Below, piece by piece: positions 18,721 to 26,733 of a DNA stretch of 64,000 bases. This DNA comes from Dyadobacter psychrotolerans. Lineage in GTDB: Bacteria; Bacteroidota; Bacteroidia; Cytophagales; Spirosomataceae. Under the pieces are notes generated by a model. That model did no database searches, had not been told where the DNA came from, and saw nothing but the letters and a program-made list of their open reading frames with translations. The translations under genes were made by a program, and so were the position numbers. Every line of letters begins with the position of its first letter. The stretch's first letter is position 1. The DNA is taken from positions 558,001 to 622,000 of the forward strand of contig NZ_SMFL01000001.1 of the NCBI RefSeq assembly GCF_004349265.1, given 5' to 3'.

Positions 18721-21012
18721 ATGATTAAGGAAGAATCAAAAGAGAAGAGGATGCTAAAGCGCATTGACCAATCGGCTGACCTGGTGATTGTAGGAGGAGG
18801 ATTAACCGGGACTTGCGCAGCTATAACCGCTGCCAGAGCGGGTATTACAGTAATACTGGTCCAGGACAGGCCGGTACTGGGCGGGAACTGCTCGAGTGAG
18901 GTCAGGCTGTGGATTTTAGGTGCAACCTCGCACATGGGTAACAACAATCGATGGGCACGGGAAAGTGGCGTGATCGATGAGATTATGCTGGAAAATATAT
19001 ACCGGAATCCGGATGGGAATCCACTGATTTTTGACACTGTATTACTTGAAAAAATCGTCGAAGAACAAAACGTCACACTGCTTTTAAATACAGCAGTTTA
19101 CGATCTGGATAAAAATCCGCAAGGACGTGAAAATGAAGATCAGATTACTGCTGTACACGCCTTTTGCAGTCAGAACAGTACACAGTATACTTTAAGCGCA
19201 CCTTTGTTTTGCGATGCATCTGGTGACGGGATTGTCGGTTTTCTGGCAGGTGCAGCATTCCGGATGGGCGCTGAGTCCGTAGAGGAATTTGGCGAAAGAT
19301 TTGCTCCGGATAAAGCGTATGGAGAATTGCTTGGGCACTCCATGTATTTTTATTCCAAAGATGTCGGCCGCCCTGTCAAGTTTGTTCCGCCTTCTTTTGC
19401 CTTGCAGGATATCAAAGATATTCCCCGGTATAAAACATTTAACCCAAGAGACTTCGGTTGCCGGCTTTGGTGGCTTGAATATGGCGGACGCCTGGACACT
19501 GTTCATGACACCGAAAAAATTAAATGGGAATTATGGAAAGTGGTTTATGGCGCCTGGAACTATATTAAAAACTCAGGCGAATTTCCCGAGGCTGAAAACA
19601 TGACTTTGGAATGGGTGGGAACAATTCCCGGTAAAAGAGAAAGTCGCCGTTTTGAAGGTGATTATATGCTGACCCAGCAAGATATTGTAGAACAAAAGAC
19701 TTTTAATGATACCGTCGCTTTTGGTGGATGGAGCCTTGACCTGCACCCCGCTGATGGAATTTACAGTGATCAGTCGGGATGTAATCAGTGGCATAGCAAG
19801 GGCGTTTATTCCATTCCTTACCGCTGTTATTACAGTAAAAACGTCAGTAATTTGTTCATTGCTGGCCGGATCATCAGCGCAACGCATGTTGCTTTTGCAT
19901 CTACCCGTGTGATGGCAACCAGTGCTGTTGGTGGCCAGGCAGTGGCCGTTGCAGCTGCTTTGTGTAAAAAATACAATTGTTCTCCCCGGGAATTAGGAGA
20001 AAATCATCTCAAAGAATTACAGCTTGAACTATGGCGTTCAGGACAATACCTACCGCAGACTCCAGTTAAAGATGCTGAAAATCTTGTGCAAAACGCAGTG
20101 CAGATTACCGCATCATCAACTTTAAATTTAAAAGAACTTCCTGGCTCCGATTTCTGGTCGCCTGTAAAGGATTCCGTAGCGCAAATGCTGCCTGTTGTTC
20201 CTGGAAAAGCACCGTCAGTTACGTTCTGGGTTGATGCAGAAGAAGCGATGGAATTTAAAGTCGAACTGAGAAAAAGCAGTAAATCATTCAATCACACACC
20301 GGACGTTACCCTTGAGACAAAACACTTCAAGCTGGTCAAAGGCATAAATGAATTACAGGCTGACTGGGAAAGTACTTTTGATGAAGCAGGTTACGCATTT
20401 ATCTGTTTCATGAAAAATGAAAAGGTAAAACTGCAATACAGCGAAACAAGGATAACAGGACTGGTTTCTGTGTTTAATGCTACGAATCCGGCTGTTTCGA
20501 ATTACGGCAAACAGGAACCGACCGAAGATATTGGTGTGGATACTTTTGAGTTCTGGTGCCCGCAGCGCCGCCCGGAAGGAAGAAATATTGCAATGAGATT
20601 TGACCAGCCAATTTCTGTTTTCGGAACGGATAATCTGACTAATGGTCTGCATCGACCTGTTTCCCAACCAAATGCCTGGGTTGCGGATTTGAATGATAAG
20701 AGTCCTTTAATTACGGTCAGCTGGAATGAACCTGCAACAATCTCAAAAGTAGAATTTGTGTTTGACACAGATTACGATCATCCGATGGAAAACGTCATCT
20801 ATGTGCATCCTGAGACGGTTATGCCGTTTTGTGTGAGTGACATTACCATAACGAACTGCAACGATCAGGTTGTCGGCACAATAACGGACAATCATTTAAG
20901 TAAAAGAACCGTCGTTTTTGAAAAACCGGTTACAACCCAGCATTTAAAAATCAGACTTTCAGGAAGTAATCCAAATGTACCGATTTCATTGATGGAGGTG
21001 AGGTGCTATTAA
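18721..21012 (+). CDS. Cytoplasmic FAD-dependent oxidoreductase with C-terminal beta-sandwich domain
   Basis: This is a second FAD_oxidored-type flavoprotein. It has the FAD-binding motif LVIVGGGLTGTCAAITAARAG, the family segment DRPVLGGNCSSEVRLW, CDASGDGIVGFLAGAAFRMG and GRIISATHVAFASTRVMATS, all matching the secreted paralogue at 6362-8161. There is no signal peptide, so it probably works in the cytoplasm. Residues beyond about 460 form an extra region with beta-rich, discoidin-like character (KTFW.., then ISVFGTDNLTNGLHRP and a C-terminal QHLKIRLSGSNPNVPISLMEVRC). The first Met at 18721 is used; Met11 at 18751 is an alternative. It is the last gene of the utilisation locus. Substrate unknown; a sugar-derived ketone, enol or polyol is possible. 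Confidence 0.87.
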   Translation: MIKEESKEKRMLKRIDQSADLVIVGGGLTGTCAAITAARAGITVILVQDRPVLGGNCSSEVRLWILGATSHMGNNNRWARESGVIDEIMLENIYRNPDGNPLIFDTVLLEKIVEEQNVTLLLNTAVYDLDKNPQGRENEDQITAVHAFCSQNSTQYTLSAPLFCDASGDGIVGFLAGAAFRMGAESVEEFGERFAPDKAYGELLGHSMYFYSKDVGRPVKFVPPSFALQDIKDIPRYKTFNPRDFGCRLWWLEYGGRLDTVHDTEKIKWELWKVVYGAWNYIKNSGEFPEAENMTLEWVGTIPGKRESRRFEGDYMLTQQDIVEQKTFNDTVAFGGWSLDLHPADGIYSDQSGCNQWHSKGVYSIPYRCYYSKNVSNLFIAGRIISATHVAFASTRVMATSAVGGQAVAVAAALCKKYNCSPRELGENHLKELQLELWRSGQYLPQTPVKDAENLVQNAVQITASSTLNLKELPGSDFWSPVKDSVAQMLPVVPGKAPSVTFWVDAEEAMEFKVELRKSSKSFNHTPDVTLETKHFKLVKGINELQADWESTFDEAGYAFICFMKNEKVKLQYSETRITGLVSVFNATNPAVSNYGKQEPTEDIGVDTFEFWCPQRRPEGRNIAMRFDQPISVFGTDNLTNGLHRPVSQPNAWVADLNDKSPLITVSWNEPATISKVEFVFDTDYDHPMENVIYVHPETVMPFCVSDITITNCNDQVVGTITDNHLSKRTVVFEKPVTTQHLKIRLSGSNPNVPISLMEVRCY

Positions 21013-21090
21013 TGTCAATTAGTAACAAAAAAATCCAAATTGCTTTATTCCAGGGAATGAAGCAATTTGGAAAAATGAAACTTGTAATAT

Positions 21091-22001
21091 CTATTTTTTT
21101 AGTAATTCTTCCCGGATCGCGAAAACAAATTGCTCAGAAACATTGGCAAGCGCAGCAATTTTACTCACATCAAAATCAGTATTTTTGAGCAAGTTGACAA
21201 CAAATTCTGCCTTTCCCTTTTCAAGCCCTGCCTCAAAACCAATCTTTTTACCCTTCTCCATAAACATTTCTGCCGTATTCATAACAGTGTCTTTTAATGG
21301 TATTGGTAATCTTTCAACAATTTCCCTGATCTTTCCTTCCTCTAATCCGCTTCTTTCAAACAGATAAACAATCGACCCTCTTTGTAAATTCCAATCTGCA
21401 TATTCCAGCCATACCAGCAACATTAAAGCAGTTTGCTCCAGCCAATCCTTTTCAAAACTTTGTTTCAGTGCCAGGATAGACGCAGCGAGAAACTTATTAT
21501 TAAGTGCTTCAACCTGCTGGTCTGGAATGTCACCAAGATTATTGTAAATATAGTCGAAATCAGGCAAAAACTTTTTCCAGTCAGGATCCATTTTTTTAAA
21601 CAAATCTGCCAAAGTCTGATATTCCCAGCCTTTTCTGCCGTGGTAAAGCAAAACAGGAATAATCATTTCGAGCTCCTGTTTATTAACGATCTGCCTTAGT
21701 AAACTAGAAAAAATATAACTACCGATTTGTATAGGTGTGTTTTTATCCGGAAAACTTTTGTGTTCAATCAGAAGACATACTTTCAAACCTCCCTTGCCTT
21801 TTTTCTGACAAGTATAAACAATGTCAGACATCGTCTTTTGTAATTCTTTCGAAATGTAAGTTTCTGTACTTTGCTCCAATGTTCAAAATCCAGCTGGTCA
21901 GCTACAAAAGACGGCAGGTATGCCATAAAATAATCTCTTGCTATATTTTTATCAGACATAATGGATCTGATAAAATTGTCGTGTGTCGATAGTTTGCTCA
22001 T
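21091..22001 (-). pseudogene. Frameshifted Rpn-family PD-(D/E)XK nuclease (putative transposase family)
   Basis: Two overlapping reading frames together make one Rpn/YhgA-like protein. The N-terminal part (22001 down to about 21883) has HDNFIRSIMSDKNIARDYFMAYLP and LDFEH. The rest (about 21880 down to 21091) continues in another frame with LEQSTETYISKEL-like sequence, SDIVY and the catalytic LLIEHKS (ExK). Adding a single T at the CATTGG junction (near 21880-21883) restores one frame, so a one-base deletion in the genome or a sequencing error explains the break. The C-terminus has the Gly/Lys-rich GLEKGKAEF and a short helix-turn-helix-like end. Rpn proteins are DNA endonucleases that promote recombination. 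The gene probably marks a rearrangement point between the two loci. Confidence 0.8.
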
Positions 22002-22089
22002 GTGATGAAATTAAAATACCGGCAATGTATTATAATCATTTTAAATAATGTAGCACACTCAAAAGCCAACCCCTTCTCCGACAGTTTTC

Positions 22090-22120
22090 TTTGAAAATTC
22101 ACAATTTGATTCTACTTTTG
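22090..22120 (+). promoter_or_regulatory. Predicted Bacteroidota-type promoter of the sulfur assimilation cluster
   Basis: TTTG at 22090-22093 is separated by exactly 19 bp from TACTTTTG at 22113-22120. This matches the Bacteroidota primary-sigma consensus TTTG-N19-21-TAnnTTTG in all defined positions. Transcription would begin near 22127, at the edge of the 24-bp palindrome, and run into the TauE/SafE gene. Confidence 0.7.
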
Positions 22121-22127
22121 TGGCCTG

Positions 22128-22151
22128 AATAGCAAACAATTGTTTGCTATT
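22128..22151. promoter_or_regulatory. 24-bp perfect palindrome at the predicted start site (candidate operator)
   Basis: The half-site AATAGCAAACAA is followed directly by its exact reverse complement, giving a 24-bp perfect dyad with no spacer. It begins about 7 bp after the -7 box, where a bound dimeric repressor would block initiation. In RNA it could instead fold as a 5' hairpin followed by TTTT. The regulator is unknown. Confidence 0.65.
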
Positions 22152-22195
22152 TTTGATGGAAACATACTCTATAATAATAGTATACTACATAGACT

Positions 22196-23362
22196 TTGAA
22201 GGAAGCAGCGGACTCTATACCCTCATCAGGCACCAACGATACTGCAAGCTGGGAATCTATCCAGGTTGCATATATTGCCAGTGGCAACCCGGAAGAAGAC
22301 CGTCGTTTGGCTGCTCTTGCCAGGGAAAAGGGTCAGGTAGTTTTTCTGAAAGACCTTCCTGAAGAATCCGATCTACTATTTCAAAAAACTTCCGGTACCG
22401 TAGTAACGCCGGTTGTTACACACAAAGGGCCCAAGGCTCGGCTAACCTGGGAAACCATCCAACAAAAAATCTGGGCGGCAACTTTACGCAAACGGACGCG
22501 AACTGAAATTTTCGTAAATATCTTTTCAGCCATTGCGCTGATGATCGTGGGTCATTTGCTTTTTACATTTCTTACTTACGACCGCCTTTCCATTTTATGG
22601 AATGAGCTTGAACTCAACGAAAGTTTCTTTTATTATGTGCTTGGCGGTTTTGTTGCGCAAATGATCGATGGTGCACTTGGAATGGCTTATGGGGTTACTT
22701 CTGCGACTTTTCTATTAACAATTGGAGTGCCACCCTCAGCAGTGAGCGCCAGTGTGCATACTTCCGAAATTTTCACTAGCGGCGTTTCCGGGTATATGCA
22801 CCTTAAATTTGGAAATGTAAATAGTAAGTTATTCAAAAAGATTCTCTTCCCGGGTGTGGCTGGCGCAATCCTGGGTGCGTACCTGCTTTCATCTCTGGAA
22901 GGATACATTAATATTATTAAGCCTTTGGTGGCTGTTTATACCCTGATCCTGGGAATTCTTATTATTCAAAAAGCGTTGAAGAAACGTATTGAAAAGCGTC
23001 CGATCAAAAAAATTGGATGGCTTGCCTTGGCAGGTGGAACACTCGATTCTATTGGCGGTGGCGGATGGGGACCTATTGTAACATCCACGCTGATTGCCAG
23101 GGGGCGTCACCCGAAATATACAATCGGGTCAGTTAATTTAGCTGAATTTTTTGTCTCACTGGCCAGTTCGGTTACGTTTATAACCATAATCGGTTTTTCG
23201 CACTGGCAGGTGGTTTTAGGTTTAATTTTAGGGGGAATGGTTGCTGCACCGATTGCAGCGAACCTGTCAAGAAGATTACCAATTAAAACGATGATGATCA
23301 TGGTCGGAACCATTGTGATCATCGTCAGTCTGAGGATTATTTATATGGTTCTTTTTAGCTGA
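22196..23362 (+). CDS. TauE/SafE (TSUP) permease with Met8-like N-terminal remnant
   Basis: From about residue 110 this is an integral membrane protein of the sulfite exporter TauE/SafE family, with eight or so hydrophobic segments and the typical GGFVAQMIDGALGMAYGV and GGTLDSIGGGGWGPIVTS half-repeats. It probably moves sulfate, sulfite or another sulfur anion. The N-terminal 70 residues contain VAYIASGNPEEDRRLAALAR and VVFLKDLPEESDL, which resemble the NAD-binding domain of precorrin-2 dehydrogenase (CysG-N/Met8). The front half of that domain, with its GGG motif, is missing. A TTG start at 22196 directly after an in-frame stop is the only start in frame. It is the first gene of the sulfur cluster. 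Confidence 0.82.
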   Translation: MKEAADSIPSSGTNDTASWESIQVAYIASGNPEEDRRLAALAREKGQVVFLKDLPEESDLLFQKTSGTVVTPVVTHKGPKARLTWETIQQKIWAATLRKRTRTEIFVNIFSAIALMIVGHLLFTFLTYDRLSILWNELELNESFFYYVLGGFVAQMIDGALGMAYGVTSATFLLTIGVPPSAVSASVHTSEIFTSGVSGYMHLKFGNVNSKLFKKILFPGVAGAILGAYLLSSLEGYINIIKPLVAVYTLILGILIIQKALKKRIEKRPIKKIGWLALAGGTLDSIGGGGWGPIVTSTLIARGRHPKYTIGSVNLAEFFVSLASSVTFITIIGFSHWQVVLGLILGGMVAAPIAANLSRRLPIKTMMIMVGTIVIIVSLRIIYMVLFS

Positions 23363-23452
23363 ACGCATCAGGCAACTTAAACCAAACGAACAAACAGAAA
23401 TATCCATTACCAGGCTTGCAGCTAATCGCTAAAAGCTTACAGCTCATAAACA

Positions 23453-24640
23453 ATGAAAAAGCAAACCAAGGCAATTCGTACCCAAACCAGAAAGACGCAA
23501 TATCGTGAGCATTCCACTCCTCTATTCCTGACCAGCAGTTTCACCTTCGAAAGCGCGGAACAAGGTAAAGCTCTTTTTGAGGAAACAGAAGACGGTAACA
23601 TTTACAGCCGTTTTTCAAATCCCAGTGTACAGGAATTTGTAGACAAAGTCTGTCTGCTTGAAGATTGTGAAGACGGGGTTGCAACGGCAACGGGTATGGC
23701 CGCAGTGTTTGCCAGCATGGCCGCTTTGCTTAAAAGTGGCGATCATATTTTAGCCTGCCGGGCTTTGTTTGGCTCAGCACATCAGGTGATCACACAGATT
23801 TTGAGCAAATGGGGGATTACCTATACCTATTTGGACGCCGAAGCAAGCGAGGCTGATTGGGAGGCTGCAGTTTTGCCAAATACAAAAATGGTTTATCTTG
23901 AAACACCATCAAACCCCGGTTTGGATTTGGTAGATCTTGAGATGATTGGCAGAATTTGTAAAAAACATAAGTTGATATTCAATGTAGATAACTGTTTCGC
24001 TTCACCGGCATTGCAGAATCCGGCAGATTTTGGCGCTGATCTTGTTGTTCACTCTGCAACGAAGTTTATGGATGGACAAGGACGTGTATTAGGCGGAATT
24101 GTTGTTGGTAAAAAAGAATATATCAAAGAATTAAGGTTTTTCTGCCGCCAGACGGGACCATCAATGTCTCCGTTTAATGCATGGGTTTTAAGTAAAAGTC
24201 TGGAAACACTGAATCTGCGGATGGAAAAACATTCATCCAATGCACTGGCACTTGCTGCAGCTCTGGACAAACATCCGGATGTAAAGATGGTGAAATATCC
24301 TTTTCTGCCCTCCCACCCTCAGCATGAACTGGCCAAAAGACAAATGCGTGCAGGTGGTGCTGTGGTAACGATTGATCTGGAAGGTGGCTTTGAACGTGTA
24401 TCAGCATTTATGGAGGCTTTGGAAATAGCATCGCTTTCTTCCAATCTGGGAGATACGCGAACCATAGTGACGAATCCTAATACAACGACGCATGCCAAAC
24501 TGAAACCAGATGAAAAGTTGGCTTTGGGAATTACCGAAGGTTTGATTCGTATCTCAGTTGGTCTGGAAGATATTGAAGACTTGATCGAAGATTTCACTAA
24601 CGCGGTAGAGGTGTCGGTTAAAAGTGATATATTAGAGTGA
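23453..24640 (+). CDS. metZ: O-succinylhomoserine sulfhydrylase (Cys/Met metabolism PLP enzyme)
   Basis: This PLP-dependent enzyme of the cystathionine gamma-synthase fold joins sulfide to activated homoserine to form homocysteine. Family features are STPLFLTSSFTFESAEQG near the N-terminus, NIYSRFSNPSVQEF, the LETPSNPGLDLVDL strand and the PLP lysine in HSATKFMDGQGR. A C-terminal ITEGLIRISVGLEDIEDL closes the fold. The length of 395 aa is normal. Clustering with APS reductase and sulfite reductase supports direct sulfhydrylation over cystathionine synthesis. O-acetylhomoserine sulfhydrylase or methionine gamma-lyase activity cannot be excluded from sequence alone. An AGCT-type repeat (23418-23447) ends just before the start. 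Confidence 0.88.
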   Translation: MKKQTKAIRTQTRKTQYREHSTPLFLTSSFTFESAEQGKALFEETEDGNIYSRFSNPSVQEFVDKVCLLEDCEDGVATATGMAAVFASMAALLKSGDHILACRALFGSAHQVITQILSKWGITYTYLDAEASEADWEAAVLPNTKMVYLETPSNPGLDLVDLEMIGRICKKHKLIFNVDNCFASPALQNPADFGADLVVHSATKFMDGQGRVLGGIVVGKKEYIKELRFFCRQTGPSMSPFNAWVLSKSLETLNLRMEKHSSNALALAAALDKHPDVKMVKYPFLPSHPQHELAKRQMRAGGAVVTIDLEGGFERVSAFMEALEIASLSSNLGDTRTIVTNPNTTTHAKLKPDEKLALGITEGLIRISVGLEDIEDLIEDFTNAVEVSVKSDILE

Positions 24641-24643
24641 GCA

Positions 24644-24737
24644 AACGCTGAGTTACGTGAGTGATGGCAGAGTTTCGCAGAAAGGCAATTCGGCGCTTTG
24701 CGAAACTCAATTTTTCAAATCCATATTACTCAGCGTT
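24644..24737. repeat. Nested inverted repeat between metZ and cysH
   Basis: The outer arms AACGCTGAGT (24644-24653) and ACTCAGCGTT (24728-24737) are exact inverted copies, and the inner arms GAGTTTCGCA (24670-24679) and TGCGAAACTC (24699-24708) are a second exact pair. The words ACGCTGAG and AGTTTCGCAGA belong to a simple repeat family common in bacterial intergenic DNA. It could fold into a long hairpin in the operon transcript. Confidence 0.65.
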
Positions 24738-24763
24738 AAATATTAAGAAGAAGAACAACCACC

Positions 24764-25465
24764 ATGAACACAAACATATCCTCTCTTCACGCTGCCATTG
24801 AAGGCAAAAGCGAAACGGAATCTCTGGCCATTTTGGCTGATCTGTTTCCCGGCGAGGTCGTATTTTCAACCAGCCTCGGTTACGAGGATCAGGTTATTAC
24901 CGATTTCATTTTAAAGAACAAACTGAACATTTCCATTTTTACGCTGGATACAGGAAGGATGTTTAACGAAACGTACATGACTTTGCAAAAAACCAACAAC
25001 AGGTACGATACAAAAATTAAAGTAATGTATCCTCTAACTGATATGGTTGAGGTATTGATGAGTACAAAAGGGCCGTTGAGCTTTTATGAATCGGTCGAAA
25101 ACAGAAAAGAATGCTGTTTTATCCGTAAGGTAGAACCATTGAACAGAGCATTAAAAGGTGCTAAAATATGGGTAACCGGTATCAGGGCTGAACAGTCAGG
25201 AAACCGTCAGTCTATGAGTAAGCTCGAAATTGATGAAGCACATGACCTGATAAAATTCCATCCGATTCTGGACTGGAGTTTTGAGGAGGTTAAAAGTTAT
25301 GTAAAGTCAAATGGTATTCCTTATAATCCCTTACATGATAAGGGTTTTGTAAGTATCGGCTGCGCACCCTGTACAAGAGCTATTCAGGAAGGTGAAGATT
25401 TCCGCGCCGGACGCTGGTGGTGGGAAGATGAATCGAAGAAAGAATGCGGGCTGCATGCGAAGTAG
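24764..25465 (+). CDS. cysH: Adenylyl-sulfate (APS) reductase, assimilatory
   Basis: This enzyme reduces adenosine 5'-phosphosulfate to sulfite using thioredoxin. The PAPS-reductase fold is evident from FSTSLGYEDQVITD and TLDTGRMFNETY. It carries the [4Fe-4S] cysteine pattern Cys117-Cys118 ... Cys200-x-x-Cys203 that marks APS-type enzymes, and the catalytic Cys228 in the C-terminal KKECGLH motif. The 233-aa length is normal. No APS kinase gene is present in the cluster, consistent with direct use of APS. The next two genes make APS. Confidence 0.94.
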   Translation: MNTNISSLHAAIEGKSETESLAILADLFPGEVVFSTSLGYEDQVITDFILKNKLNISIFTLDTGRMFNETYMTLQKTNNRYDTKIKVMYPLTDMVEVLMSTKGPLSFYESVENRKECCFIRKVEPLNRALKGAKIWVTGIRAEQSGNRQSMSKLEIDEAHDLIKFHPILDWSFEEVKSYVKSNGIPYNPLHDKGFVSIGCAPCTRAIQEGEDFRAGRWWWEDESKKECGLHAK

Positions 25466-25589
25466 CTGTTAGCTGTTAGCTGTTAGCTGTTAGCAAAAAA
25501 ATCAGCCTAAATATTTATTAGTTCAAAAATTAGAATAAAAGTCGTTATTAAAGCTAAAAGCCTAGTTGCTAATAGCTAAAAGCTAAAAA
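25466..25589. repeat. AGCTGTT tandem heptads and AGCTAAA repeats before cysD
   Basis: Four tandem AGCTGTT-type heptads (about 25465-25493) follow the cysH stop codon, and a second run (GCTAATAGCTAAAAGCTAAAA, 25567-25587 approximately) ends just before the cysD start. The same words occur before the SSS symporter (12073-12099), metZ (23418-23447) and cobA (30282-30297, 30372-30405). Confidence 0.6.
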
Positions 25590-25591
25590 AT

Positions 25592-26551
25592 ATGTCAATT
25601 TCAGTTAAAGAAGTGTCGGGTATCAGTGAGCAGGAAGCGGACGAAAGACGCAAAACGCCTGATTATCTGGATCAGCTAGAGGCAGAGGCAATTTACATTA
25701 TGCGCGAAGTAGCCGGCCAGTTCGAGCGACCTGCGTTGTTATTTTCCGGTGGTAAAGATTCCATTACCCTGGTTCGCCTTGCTCAAAAAGCATTTGCTCC
25801 CGGAAAAATTCCTTTCCCTCTGGTCCACGTTGATACAGGTCACAATTTTATTGAAGCCATCAACTACCGTGACGAACTTGCTGAATCCCTTGGTGCTAAG
25901 CTCGTTGTGCGTTACGTTGAAGATACCATTAAGGCAAAGGGTTTGAAAGAACAAACCGGTAAAAATGCAAGTCGCAACTGGCTGCAAACTTTTACCTTGC
26001 TCGACACAATTGAAGAGTTCGAATTTGATGCCTGCATCGGTGGTGCACGTCGTGATGAAGAAAAAGCCCGTGCAAAAGAAAGGATTTTTTCTTTCCGTGA
26101 CGAATTCGGTCAATGGGATCCGAAACGTCAGCGTCCGGAACTTTGGAATTTATTTAACGGCCGTATCAGCAAAGGCGAAAACGTACGCGTTTTCCCAATT
26201 TCCAACTGGACGGAACTGGATGTTTGGGCTTATCTGAAAAGAGAAAAAATCGCACTTCCATCAATCTACTTTGCCCACGAACGTGAGCTAATTCTGAGAG
26301 ACGGACATTTGCTCAATAACACGCCTGTTATTGAAAAAGACGAAAACGACCAGATTGTAACGCGTACCGTTCGCTTCCGTACCGTTGGTGATATGACCTG
26401 TACTGCGGCTGTTGAATCAAACGCGGCCACTCTGGATGAAGTAATTGCAGAAATTACTGTTTCACGTATCAGCGAGCGCGGCGAAACCCGTATTGATGAC
26501 CAGCAAACGGAAGCAGCAATGGAAGACCGTAAAAAGGGCGGATACTTTTGA
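25592..26551 (+). CDS. cysD: Sulfate adenylyltransferase subunit 2
   Basis: This is the catalytic subunit of GTP-driven ATP sulfurylase, which forms APS from ATP and sulfate with CysN. It is an N-type ATP pyrophosphatase with the PP-loop SGGKDS at residues 52-57, plus the family segments HVDTGHNFIEAINYRD, CIGGARRDEEKARAKERIFSFRD and PISNWTELDVWAYL. The length of 319 aa is slightly above the usual 300. The cognate cysN follows after a 182-bp gap. Confidence 0.96.
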   Translation: MSISVKEVSGISEQEADERRKTPDYLDQLEAEAIYIMREVAGQFERPALLFSGGKDSITLVRLAQKAFAPGKIPFPLVHVDTGHNFIEAINYRDELAESLGAKLVVRYVEDTIKAKGLKEQTGKNASRNWLQTFTLLDTIEEFEFDACIGGARRDEEKARAKERIFSFRDEFGQWDPKRQRPELWNLFNGRISKGENVRVFPISNWTELDVWAYLKREKIALPSIYFAHERELILRDGHLLNNTPVIEKDENDQIVTRTVRFRTVGDMTCTAAVESNAATLDEVIAEITVSRISERGETRIDDQQTEAAMEDRKKGGYF

Positions 26552-26733
26552 GAAATTAAGAGTGATGAATTAAGACCGGGCCGCCAGTGCGGTTAAAAAT
26601 AGCGATAGATATTCATCATCTTTAATCAACCATTACTAGTAGTAGCGCAATAAACTTTGAGAGAAGAACCTAGCATACAAAATGCATACGACCAATATTC
26701 TTCACTCTTAATTCATAATTCTTAACTAATACC
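26552..26733. repeat. cysD-cysN gap with inverted AATTAAGAGTG-type words
   Basis: The gap opens with AATTAAGAGTG (about 26555-26565) and closes with its inverse CACTCTTAATT (about 26703-26713). No coding sequence or promoter was recognised between them. Similar AAGAATTAAGAATT-type words fill the pyrR 3' gap at 56972-57047, so this appears to be another dispersed simple-sequence family. Confidence 0.4.

Noticed and set aside
22021..22127. SAM- or cobalamin-type riboswitch in front of the sulfur cluster
   Set aside because: No conserved riboswitch core could be recognised, and the promoter and palindrome leave little leader upstream of the gene apart from the dyad.
22144..22362. Short plus-strand frame directly after the palindrome (72 codons)
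   Set aside because: It runs through the start of the TauE/SafE frame in another register and has no recognisable motif. A frameshifted original N-terminus was considered, but no Met8 GGG motif was found in it.
25465..25495. Tandem AGCTGTT repeats considered as a CRISPR-like array
   Set aside because: The unit is only 7 bp with no spacers; it is a simple tandem repeat.
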